Source: Planctomycetota bacterium (GTDB lineage Bacteria > Planctomycetota > UBA1135 > JACQFD01). From it: 64,000 bases of DNA. Position numbers and translations under genes: made by a program. Shown here one piece after another: positions 1 through 7,697 of the stretch. The stretch lies in assembly GCA_016200225.1 (NCBI GenBank), contig JACQFD010000012.1, positions 62,001 through 126,000 on the forward strand, read 5' to 3'. Position 1 is the stretch's first letter. Every line of letters starts with the position of its first letter. The notes under the pieces were generated by a model. It had not been told where the DNA came from. It did not search any database and saw nothing but the letters and a program-made list of their open reading frames with translations.

Positions 1-1589
1 GCCGCTCCGGCGAGATCGGCGAATCCGCGCGACGGAAAAACATTAACAAACGGTTTCCTCGCGCCGATCGGAATATATGTATTTTCGACGAGCGCGTCGA
101 ATGTTATGGATTTGTCGGGCGACGATTCCACCGCGGCGCGCGCGATTTCCGCTTCGGATTCTTTAAATTCATTTTCGGTGAATCCCATCGCTTCGGCGAG
201 CCGCGCGAAAAGCCAATGATTCGGTTTCGCGAGTCCGCGGGCTTTTGTAACAGGCGCGCCCCATTGCAACGCGTAACCCCCGTAGCTTCTGGACAATTCG
301 TGATGTTCGAGAAACGTCGTCGCCGGAAGAACGAGATCGGCGTACGAGCACGTATCTGTAAATACCTGCTCGTGGCAAATTGTATATAATGAATCCTTCG
401 CGAGGGCGCGTTCGATCCTCGACTGGTTGGGCGCGGTCGCCACCGGATTGCAATTATAAATAAAAAGCGCGCGCACCGGCGGCGAGGCGCCGTTTTCGAG
501 GAATTCGCCGAGTTTACTCATATTCAACGAGCGCGCCGGCGACTTACGCAAATGCGCGCCCTCGGCGCGCGCGAGATCCATGCGATAACCCTTCGTCGTC
601 GAGAGCGCGGCTCCGGCGCCTTTTTTATTAAATTTACCGAAAAGACAGCGCAGCATCAGCACGGCGCGAACCGCGTCGGTGCCGTTTCGGTTGCGTTCGA
701 GTCCCCAGCCGACGCGGAAAAACGGGGCCCGCGCGCGCGCGATCGCTCTTGTAGTATCTACGATGGCTCCGGCATCGACGCGCGCGAGCTTCGACGCGCG
801 TTGCGGCGGCCATTCCGCCGCCGCTTTTTGTAATGATTCGATTCCGCGCGCGTTTTTTTGTAGGAATGCGGCGTCGACGAGATTTTCTTTAAATGCAATA
901 TTCGCCATCGCGAGCGCGACGACGACGTCCGTTCCCGGGTACACGGCGAGGTGCGCGTTCGCGATGGACGCGAGCGGCGTCCGGCGCGGGTCGATGGCGC
1001 CGACCCACGCGCCGCGTTTGCGCGCTTCGCGTACGAGCGGCACGAGATGGATGCCGCTCGCGGACGGATTGACTCCCCAAAGCACGATCGCGTCGGAATC
1101 AACAATTTCAGCGGGATCGCTGCCGGGCATGTCTTCAAATACGGAAGTCCAAGCGGCGCCCGTATTCGCGGCGCAGAGCGTTCTTGACAATTGACTCGCG
1201 CCGAGACGGTTCCAAAAACGCTCGTCCATGGCGTGACTTGTTAATAATCCATTCGAACCGGAATAGGAGTAAGGAACGATGGATTGAGGTCCCGATTCGC
1301 TTACGATCCTTTTGAATTTTGCCGCGATTTCGGAAATCGCGTCGTCCCACGTGATATTTTCGAATTCCCCGGACCCCTTTTTTCCGCGCCGCCGCATGGG
1401 ATGGAGCACGCGCCGCTCCGAATCGAGTCGACGATCGAAGTTTCGAACTTTCGCGCAAATATAACCATCCGTGAACGGCGATCGTTTGGATCCGTCGATC
1501 TTAATGATCCGATCGCCGTCGACGGTGACGTCGAGAGCGCAGCGGTCGGGGCAGTCGAGCGGACAAACGGAGGCGCGAACTTCGGACAT
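1..1589 (-). CDS. Molybdopterin-dependent oxidoreductase, partial (C-terminus outside window)
   Basis: I translated this frame by hand: it is open from an ATG at 1589 to the window edge, about 529 codons without a stop. The N-terminus carries a [4Fe-4S] ligand set, Cys9, Cys13, Cys17 and Cys45 (CPLDCPDRC, later YICAK). A family-typical block SRTLCAANTGAAW follows, whose Cys139 is the expected molybdenum ligand region, then a nucleotide-binding stretch DAIVLWGVNPSASG. Farther on come FIYNCNPVATAPNQ and a TDTCSYADLVLPATTFLE motif. This is the bis-MGD (DMSO reductase) superfamily, closest in style to formate dehydrogenase or polysulfide reductase catalytic subunits. No Tat signal is seen, so it is probably cytoplasmic. 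Substrate cannot be assigned. It is divergent from riboflavin synthase with 27 bp between starts. Confidence 0.9.
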   Translation of the reverse strand, partial: MSEVRASVCPLDCPDRCALDVTVDGDRIIKIDGSKRSPFTDGYICAKVRNFDRRLDSERRVLHPMRRRGKKGSGEFENITWDDAISEIAAKFKRIVSESGPQSIVPYSYSGSNGLLTSHAMDERFWNRLGASQLSRTLCAANTGAAWTSVFEDMPGSDPAEIVDSDAIVLWGVNPSASGIHLVPLVREARKRGAWVGAIDPRRTPLASIANAHLAVYPGTDVVVALAMANIAFKENLVDAAFLQKNARGIESLQKAAAEWPPQRASKLARVDAGAIVDTTRAIARARAPFFRVGWGLERNRNGTDAVRAVLMLRCLFGKFNKKGAGAALSTTKGYRMDLARAEGAHLRKSPARSLNMSKLGEFLENGASPPVRALFIYNCNPVATAPNQSRIERALAKDSLYTICHEQVFTDTCSYADLVLPATTFLEHHELSRSYGGYALQWGAPVTKARGLAKPNHWLFARLAEAMGFTENEFKESEAEIARAAVESSPDKSITFDALVENTYIPIGARKPFVNVFPSRGFADLAGA

Positions 1590-1616
1590 GGATCTATTAG
1601 AATACGACGCGCGTCC

Positions 1617-2252
1617 ATGTTCACCGGCATTATTGAAGAACCGCGGCCCGTTACGGGCGTGCGGCGCCGCGTCGACGGGGGACTCGACGTCGATCTCGAT
1701 CTCGGCGGCATTCGAAACGAACTTGCGCCGGGCGATTCGATCGCGGTCGCCGGCGCTTGTCTAACGGTCGCGCGAATGCAAGATTCAATTGTAACATTTG
1801 AACTTTCGCCCGAGACGATCGCGCGGACGCACTTCCATCAGTTGCGCGTCGGCGCGAATGTCAATATTGAACGGGCGTTGCGCGTTGGCGACCGCTTGGG
1901 CGGCCACTGGGTTCAGGGCCACGTCGACGGTGTTGCCTCGGTCGCGCGACTCGAACAGATGGGAGAGTGGGCCGAACTCGACATCGCGCTTCCGCCGGCG
2001 CTCGCGCGCTACTGCGTCGAAAAGGGCTCCATTTGTCTCGACGGCGTGAGTCTTACGATCGCGCGCATCGGGGCGCGTCCGGATGGAGGCGCGTTGATCA
2101 CGATTGCATTGATTCCGCACACGCTCGTGCGCACGACGCTCGGCGGGTGCGTAGCAGGTTCCCCGATTCATGTTGAAGTCGACGTTCTCGCGAAATATGT
2201 GGAACGCCTCGCGGCGCCCTGGCGCGACGCGGGCGGATCCTCGAAATTTTAG
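1617..2252 (+). CDS. ribE: Riboflavin synthase alpha chain
   Basis: Catalyses dismutation of two 6,7-dimethyl-8-ribityllumazines to riboflavin plus a pyrimidinedione, in the cytoplasm. The 211-residue product has the two tandem beta-barrel repeats of the family. Residues 1-8 read MFTGIIEE, the near-universal N-terminus, which fixes the ATG at 1617 although the frame stays open upstream. Residues 83-106 (VNIERALRVGDRLGGHWVQG...) open the second barrel. KGSICLDGVSLTI (136-148) and VDVLAKYVERL (188-198) are family blocks. One small deviation is AGACLTV (46-52), where NGVCLTV is common. No other rib genes are beside it, so it appears to be a stand-alone gene. Confidence 0.95.
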   Translation: MFTGIIEEPRPVTGVRRRVDGGLDVDLDLGGIRNELAPGDSIAVAGACLTVARMQDSIVTFELSPETIARTHFHQLRVGANVNIERALRVGDRLGGHWVQGHVDGVASVARLEQMGEWAELDIALPPALARYCVEKGSICLDGVSLTIARIGARPDGGALITIALIPHTLVRTTLGGCVAGSPIHVEVDVLAKYVERLAAPWRDAGGSSKF

Positions 2253-2275
2253 TATAATATAACAATCCACGGTCC

Positions 2276-3748
2276 ATGGAATTTCACCGGCTCGGCTACC
2301 CGCTTTTTTTGTTGGGTGCATGGCTGCTGGGGTCGGTCGCGCGCGGAAACCGCAATGCGCGAAATATTATATTACTGATCGCGAGCCTCGCGTTTTATGC
2401 GTACGCGGATCCGAAATTTGTAGCGTTGCTCGCGGGTGTGGCGGTGCTCGCATATTTTGGCGCGCCGCTCGTCGCTCCCGGCGCGGCTAGGACAAGACGG
2501 GGCCTCGCGCTCGCGGCGTTAATCGCCGCCGAACTCTCGGGCCTCGCGTTTTTTAAATATTACGATTTTCTCGCCGTGAGCCTGAACGGAGTTCTCGACG
2601 CGATCGGAAAGGCCGAAATGCTGCCGGTGTTGCATCTCGCGGCCGTCGCCGGCGTTTCGTTTTATTCATTTCAAGCCGTCGGATATTTGATCGATGTGTA
2701 CCGCGGTGAAACGGAGCCGGAGCGCGATTTTATTGCTTTTGCATTGTTTATTTGTTTCTTTCCGCAGTTGCTCGCGGGGCCGATCGGCCGCGCGGGCGCG
2801 CTCCTTCCGCAGTGGAAATCGGATCCGAGGCCCGACGACCGCGAAATGTCGAACGGTCTATTCTTAATGATCTCGGGCGCGTGCAAAAAAGTACTGATCG
2901 GCGATTTTCTGGGCACGCGCATCGTGAATCCGGCGTTCACCCATCCGACCGGAATCGGCTGGATCGGCGCGCTGCTTGGAATCTATGGATTCGCGTTTCA
3001 GTTATATGGAGACTTCGCGGGATACAGCGAAATGGCGGTCGGCAGCGCGAAATGCTTCGGCATCAAACTTACGAATAATTTCAACGCGCCCTATCGATCG
3101 CGCAATGTTACTGAATTTTGGAATCGATGGCATATTTCGCTCTCGACGTGGATCCGCGATTATGTATTTTTACCGATCTCGGGCCGCGCTCCGTCGAAAC
3201 TTCGGTCGCACGGCGCCGCGATCGCGTCGATGACGCTCTGCGGACTGTGGCACGGCGCGAGTTTCGCGTGGATCGGATGGGGATTTCTCCACGGCATCGG
3301 ACTCGCGATCCATCAGATATTTTTATCGATATTAAGAAAACGGTTTGCGCTCAAGAAAAAATTGGACAAGTCGGTGCCGTTTCGAATCGCCGCGACGCTT
3401 TTAACATTTCATTTCTGTTGCATCGGGCTGTTTCTCGTGCGCGCCGGGGATCCGTCGCTGCAAGGGGCGAAATCGGCCGGCGACGCATGGGCGCGCCTGC
3501 GCGTCATGGCTGCCGAATTGTTGCGTTCACCGCGCGGCGAGGGCGTGTTTTTCGTGAATTTTATCATTCTCGCCGCGTTCGCGCTCGCGATCGCGTCGCA
3601 TGCAGTCCCCGGAAATATAAAACTAAGAATCGCGCGCCATTGGGACGCGATTCCGAGAATCGCGCAGGGGGCGATCCTCGCCGCGGTCGTGCTGCTGTTA
3701 TTTGTGGTTCGTCCCGACATGTCGCCGTTCATTTATACAAATTTCTAA
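2276..3748 (+). CDS. MBOAT family O-acyltransferase (AlgI-like)
   Basis: A 490-residue polytopic membrane protein with about ten hydrophobic segments. The MBOAT signature is clear: NRWHISLSTWIRDYVFLPI with His286, and LWHGASFAWIGWGFLHG with the presumed catalytic His326, spaced 40 residues as in AlgI and DltB relatives. Such proteins move acyl (usually acetyl) groups across the membrane to a secreted polymer. The stop is 3 nt before the next gene, an SGNH-fold protein, the usual two-component acyltransferase arrangement. The glycan acceptor is unknown, since no polysaccharide synthase genes lie nearby. A TATAAT hexamer sits at 2253-2258 just upstream, but no good -35 box accompanies it. Confidence 0.92.
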   Translation: MEFHRLGYPLFLLGAWLLGSVARGNRNARNIILLIASLAFYAYADPKFVALLAGVAVLAYFGAPLVAPGAARTRRGLALAALIAAELSGLAFFKYYDFLAVSLNGVLDAIGKAEMLPVLHLAAVAGVSFYSFQAVGYLIDVYRGETEPERDFIAFALFICFFPQLLAGPIGRAGALLPQWKSDPRPDDREMSNGLFLMISGACKKVLIGDFLGTRIVNPAFTHPTGIGWIGALLGIYGFAFQLYGDFAGYSEMAVGSAKCFGIKLTNNFNAPYRSRNVTEFWNRWHISLSTWIRDYVFLPISGRAPSKLRSHGAAIASMTLCGLWHGASFAWIGWGFLHGIGLAIHQIFLSILRKRFALKKKLDKSVPFRIAATLLTFHFCCIGLFLVRAGDPSLQGAKSAGDAWARLRVMAAELLRSPRGEGVFFVNFIILAAFALAIASHAVPGNIKLRIARHWDAIPRIAQGAILAAVVLLLFVVRPDMSPFIYTNF

Positions 3749-3751
3749 CCG

Positions 3752-4852
3752 ATGTCGTCGATCAAGAACATATTGAATTCGCGCCTTCTCGGCGCCGCGC
3801 TGGTGCTCGCGGGATTGAATATTTATTGGGAAACTACAAAACCGCCGCGGACGCTCGTTCAGGAACTCGACGGTTACCTGCGCGCGCGAATGATTCCAAA
3901 TACCGACGGCTGGGATTCGTTCTTAACAATTCCAGAGCATGTAAATTCCTACGGTTTTCGCGGCGGCGAATGGAATTTACAAAAAACGCCGGCGACGACG
4001 CGCATCGCCGTCACGGGCAGTTCGATGACGTGGGGCAGTTCGGTCGCCGTGGAAAAGATATATACGACTCTTCTCGAGGAAAAACTGAAAGAGTCCGGTT
4101 TGAAAGTTGAAGTTTTCAATTGCGCCGTGCAGGGCTACACGCTCGAGCAGTCCGTGCGCAATTACGAAAAACACGTTTCGAAATTCAAGCCGGATTATTT
4201 AATTCAGGCGTTCGCCGATCAGGATATTAAAGATTTCGAGATCGTCGGGACGCCGCCAAAGGGCGATCTCCGGCCGTGGCTGGCGCGGACGGCATTTTAC
4301 CAAAATTTCTACTTCGAATGGCGGCCGTGGGTGCGAAAAACGGCGCCGGAAAATCCGACGCCGTCGTGGATCTCCGATGCGAATCGTAAGAAACAAGAGA
4401 ATATTAATAATATACTCCAGACGAATCCGTTCGCGCCCGAAATGATGCCGATGTGGAAGGCGGCCGAGGAGCGGATGCAACGCCTCTACGACATGGTTCG
4501 CGCGGACGGCGGAAAATTAATTATTACAGTTCTTCCGCAGCCGCCGCAGGCAATCGATCCGCGATTCGAGGGCCCCGAGCGGATCTGGAGGGCCTTCGCG
4601 GAAAATCATAAAGACGGCTGTTTTTATATCGATTGCATCGAGGCGCTCCGCGTCGCGCTCGATCCCATTCGCGAACGCCTCGCGCAGATTCAGGATCCGG
4701 GACAGCGCGGCGCATTGATTATAAATTATAAAAACGCGGACGAACGCCACGTATATCACGGCGACAAGGGCGGCCATTTTAACGAAAAAGGCATGCGCGT
4801 GATCGCGGACGCGCTCGCGCCGCAAGTCGCCGAAATACTAAGAAACAAATAA
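3752..4852 (+). CDS. SGNH/GDSL-type hydrolase, partner of the MBOAT acyltransferase
   Basis: 366 residues. An uncleaved signal anchor is likely at about residues 10-25 (LLGAALVLAGLNIYW), putting the catalytic domain outside the cytoplasm. Block I reads TGSSMTWGSS with the nucleophile at Ser90/Ser91 (a GDS-like turn in which the Asp is replaced by Ser). Near the C-terminus HGDKGGHFNEKG supplies the Asp338/His342 pair. FNCAVQGYTLEQ resembles block II/III of AlgX/AlgJ-like proteins. Inferred role: transferring the acyl group delivered by the upstream MBOAT protein to a cell-surface polymer. It is co-transcribed with that gene (3-nt gap). It could also act as an esterase. Confidence 0.82.
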   Translation: MSSIKNILNSRLLGAALVLAGLNIYWETTKPPRTLVQELDGYLRARMIPNTDGWDSFLTIPEHVNSYGFRGGEWNLQKTPATTRIAVTGSSMTWGSSVAVEKIYTTLLEEKLKESGLKVEVFNCAVQGYTLEQSVRNYEKHVSKFKPDYLIQAFADQDIKDFEIVGTPPKGDLRPWLARTAFYQNFYFEWRPWVRKTAPENPTPSWISDANRKKQENINNILQTNPFAPEMMPMWKAAEERMQRLYDMVRADGGKLIITVLPQPPQAIDPRFEGPERIWRAFAENHKDGCFYIDCIEALRVALDPIRERLAQIQDPGQRGALIINYKNADERHVYHGDKGGHFNEKGMRVIADALAPQVAEILRNK

Positions 4853-4878
4853 TCGCCGCGGCGATCTCCGCCGATTTG

Positions 4879-6105
4879 TTAGAATGCGCCGAACAGGACC
4901 GACGAGAAAGTCGCGATCGGAGCCGCTTCGCGCGCGTCCTCGATGGATCGGCTGATCTGCCGCACGAGGCGCTCGATGCCGCGGATGAGATTGTCGTCCT
5001 TGACTAATTTTCCGAACGTTCCCTCGCCGCGGTCGATCGTCGCGACGATGTCGTCGAGTTTATGAATAAAATCCTTGGCGTCGTCCGAGAGTTCCTTGTC
5101 GTTCAGCAGGCGCGCGAGAAGCCCCTGGCCATTGTTTAACTTGTCGAGCGCGACTTCGATCTGTTGTTCGATGCGGATCAATTTGTCGTGCGCCTCGTCG
5201 GAATTGATAAGTTTGCCGAGCGACCCGTTCGTGCTGTTCAGTTTCGTCGTGAGATTGACTATGTCCTGCGTGATCTTGTCGACCCGGTCGGACCACGTCT
5301 TGTCGTTGATTAACTTTCCGATGACTCCTTCGCTGCCGTTGATCTTGTCGGTGACGCTCGTAATATTATTCATAATCCGCTCGAATTGCGCGGCGACCTG
5401 CGGATCGCTGATGGCTTTTCCGAGCGCGCCGCGCGCTTGCGCGAGCGAGTCGGTCGTCCGTTCGATATCGCTAACAATCTTTTCGAATTTGTCCGCGAAC
5501 GCCTTGTCATTGATAACTTTCGCGAGGAGTCCGTTGCCTGTGCGGGCGTCGCGGAAAGTATTACGAATCTCCTCGATCGCCTCTTTGACGGTGATTTTGT
5601 TATCTTCGATCAAGTCGCTCAACGCGGCGAGCGGATCGCGGCGCACCTGCCCGAAAAGAACGACGTCCTTTGGTATTAATTTTCCGGTTCCAACGCGTCC
5701 GGGATCGATCGAAACGACGCGCCCGCCGAGCACGGACGCATATTCGATGACGGTTTTATTATCATCGAAGAATAATATAGTTTCGATTTCTTTTTCGCGA
5801 AGTTCGCATCGAACTTTTACGTGGTATTGCCTCGGGGAGATGCCGGCGTTTCCGGGCACGGTGACGATTTTATCTCCCGTTAACAATTCGATCGACTTTA
5901 CATATCCGAGATTCACGCCCGAAATCTGAACCGGGTCGCCTTTGCGGAGGCCGATGGCCTGGTCGAATAGTACATAAACGGGGCTCGTGGCGCCGTATAC
6001 GCGTTCCGACAGGAACACGGTCGCCAGAATCAATAATATAATTACACCGAAAAAGAAAAGCCCGAGGACGGTGTCTCGAACGGGACGCAGCGAGGCGGTG
6101 GTCAT
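4879..6105 (-). CDS. mlaD: MlaD-family (MCE domain) lipid transport substrate-binding protein
   Basis: 408 residues. One N-terminal transmembrane helix (about 13-31, FFFGVIILLILATVFL) anchors the protein in the inner membrane. The MCE domain follows at about 35-120 (VYVLFDQAIGLRKGDPVQISG, VLGGRVVSID). The rest is a long helical region with six degenerate repeats built on G-x-[LIF]-[GL]-[KR]-x-[IVL]-x-D, for example GVIGKLINDKTW, GSLGKLINSDEA and GTFGKLVKDDNL, separated by amphipathic helices. E. coli MlaD (about 180 residues) lacks this tail; long MCE proteins can form periplasm-spanning tubes. The start overlaps the mlaF stop by 4 bp. Likely role: phospholipid movement between the membranes with MlaE and MlaF. 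Confidence 0.9.
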   Translation of the reverse strand: MTTASLRPVRDTVLGLFFFGVIILLILATVFLSERVYGATSPVYVLFDQAIGLRKGDPVQISGVNLGYVKSIELLTGDKIVTVPGNAGISPRQYHVKVRCELREKEIETILFFDDNKTVIEYASVLGGRVVSIDPGRVGTGKLIPKDVVLFGQVRRDPLAALSDLIEDNKITVKEAIEEIRNTFRDARTGNGLLAKVINDKAFADKFEKIVSDIERTTDSLAQARGALGKAISDPQVAAQFERIMNNITSVTDKINGSEGVIGKLINDKTWSDRVDKITQDIVNLTTKLNSTNGSLGKLINSDEAHDKLIRIEQQIEVALDKLNNGQGLLARLLNDKELSDDAKDFIHKLDDIVATIDRGEGTFGKLVKDDNLIRGIERLVRQISRSIEDAREAAPIATFSSVLFGAF

Positions 6106-6827
6106 GCGGGATGTCCTAGGAATTCCAAGACAGAGGGATGATTGCCGTCGAGAAGCGACTTGTCGCCCTCGACCTGAATCTTGCCTTTTGATAATATTGC
6201 AATACGGCTGGCGACGCGCCGGGCGCAGTCGACGTCGTGGGTCACGACGACCGACGTCACGCCGTGTTGGCTGAAATCTACAATAAGTCTTGCGATTTGC
6301 GCCGACATGGCGGGGTCGAGACCGGCCGTGGGTTCGTCATAAAGAATGAGCGGAGGCCTCGTAACGAGCGCGCGCGCGAGCGCCACGCGCTTTCGCATGC
6401 CGCCCGACAGTTCGGAAGGCAACTTCTCCGAATCGTTCGATAACAATACTTTTTCGAGCGCATCGTTGACCCGGCTTTCGATCTCGTTTTCCTCCAGTTC
6501 GAGTGCCTCGCGCAAAGGCAGCGCCACGTTATCGTAAACATTCAGCCAGTTGACGAGCGCGCCGCCTTGAAAAACGAGTCCGATTTTGCGCCGCAGGCCG
6601 ACGAGTACGTCGGGATTATCTATATTCTTGCCGACGTCGACGCCCTGCACGACAACTTCGCCGCGCCGGGCTTTGTATACTCCGACGATATGTAATAACG
6701 TCGTGCTCTTGCCGGAACCCGACGGACCCATCAGTACGAAGCATTCGCCGTCCTTGACGTTGAACGAAAGGCCGCGGAGGACGGGGCGTCCGCCGAACGA
6801 TTGAAAGACATCCTTAAATTCAATCAT
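6102..6827 (-). CDS. mlaF: ABC transporter ATPase of the Mla lipid transport system
   Basis: A 241-residue nucleotide-binding subunit. Visible motifs are Walker A GPSGSGKST (34-42), Q-loop Gln87 (VFQGGALVNWL), signature LSGGMRKR (140-147), Walker B LILYDEPTAGLD (160-171) and the switch His197 (VVVTHD). FQGGAL followed by an ENV-like YDNVALPLRE is typical of MlaF rather than of drug or nutrient transporters. It powers lipid transport through the MlaE permease. It overlaps mlaD by 4 bp and begins 9 nt after the mlaE stop, so translational coupling is likely. No mlaB (STAS) gene is adjacent. Confidence 0.93.
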   Translation of the reverse strand: MIEFKDVFQSFGGRPVLRGLSFNVKDGECFVLMGPSGSGKSTTLLHIVGVYKARRGEVVVQGVDVGKNIDNPDVLVGLRRKIGLVFQGGALVNWLNVYDNVALPLREALELEENEIESRVNDALEKVLLSNDSEKLPSELSGGMRKRVALARALVTRPPLILYDEPTAGLDPAMSAQIARLIVDFSQHGVTSVVVTHDVDCARRVASRIAILSKGKIQVEGDKSLLDGNHPSVLEFLGHPA

Positions 6828-6836
6828 TTCTCGCGT

Positions 6837-7697
6837 CTATTCGGGCAGAAGGCCAAAGAACATACCCGTCAAAATATAATTTATTATTACAATCAACAGA
6901 ATCGACGTTCGCACCGAACGGCGCGTCGCTTCGCCGACGCCCTGAGCGCCGTTCGTCGCGCGCATTCCGGTCGCGCAGGCGACGATCGCGATCGTGACGC
7001 CGAAAACGAATGCTTTCAGCACGCCGACGAATACGTCCTTCGGCATCGTTAAGAATGTTTCCCCGCGCAGCGCTTCGATGGTCCTATTCGTATAAAGCGG
7101 CCCGGAAACGCCGAGGCGTTCTGTTGCAATGACGCTGCCGCCGAAAATGCCCACGATGTCCGCGATGATTGTTAATATCGGACACATGAGCGCCATCGCG
7201 ACGACGCGGGGAACCACGAGGAATCGCGTGCGATCCACGGTCATGACGTCGAGCGCGATCAATTCGTCGGACACGGACATGGTGCCGAGTTCGGCCGCGA
7301 GCGCCGAACCCACGGCGGCGACCAGGATGATTCCCGTGATCAGCGGACCCATTTCGCGGCACATGGCTACAGAAACAATGGTTCCTATCAAATCCTGCTG
7401 GCCGAATTTTCCCAGTTCCACGCCGGTTTGCAGGGACAGAACCATTCCCATGAAGAAACTTACAAGTACGACGATCGGTATCGACAGGATTCCGCCCGCA
7501 TACATCTGATCGGCGAGATTGCGAAGATTCGAACGCTTCAGCAACTTGTGATCGAGGCGTTGAATTGTAGCTAACAAAAGAGCCACGCCATGTCCGGTGT
7601 CGTCGAGCGATCGCCGGATGTGGCCGATCCACGACGTCCCGACGCGCGCGGTCTCCGCGAGCGCTCCGACGGGTGCAGGTTCGGCGGTTGAACTCAT
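6837..7697 (-). CDS. mlaE: MlaE-family permease of the lipid transport ABC system
   Basis: 286 residues with an N-terminal hydrophilic segment and about five membrane helices. The family core REMGPLITGIILVAAVGSAL followed by AAELGTM is present at about residues 115-140, and QDLIGTIVSVAMCREMGP matches the conserved coupling region. The C-terminal part (AFVFGVTIAIVACATG, ILLIVIINYILTGMFF) closes the permease fold. It forms the inner-membrane channel through which MlaF-driven lipid transport occurs. Its ATG overlaps the stop of the upstream lipoprotein gene by 4 bp, tying that gene to the transporter. Confidence 0.93.
   Translation of the reverse strand: MSSTAEPAPVGALAETARVGTSWIGHIRRSLDDTGHGVALLLATIQRLDHKLLKRSNLRNLADQMYAGGILSIPIVVLVSFFMGMVLSLQTGVELGKFGQQDLIGTIVSVAMCREMGPLITGIILVAAVGSALAAELGTMSVSDELIALDVMTVDRTRFLVVPRVVAMALMCPILTIIADIVGIFGGSVIATERLGVSGPLYTNRTIEALRGETFLTMPKDVFVGVLKAFVFGVTIAIVACATGMRATNGAQGVGEATRRSVRTSILLIVIINYILTGMFFGLLPE

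Noticed and set aside
3118-4110. 330-codon Arg-rich frame overlapping the MBOAT and SGNH genes
   Set aside because: Arg-rich out-of-frame reading of two well-supported genes; typical artefact of GC-rich DNA.
4852-4865. 14-bp perfect palindrome ATCGCCGCGGCGAT between convergent genes
   Set aside because: It has no loop or T-run, so I do not call a terminator; it may be chance in GC-rich DNA.
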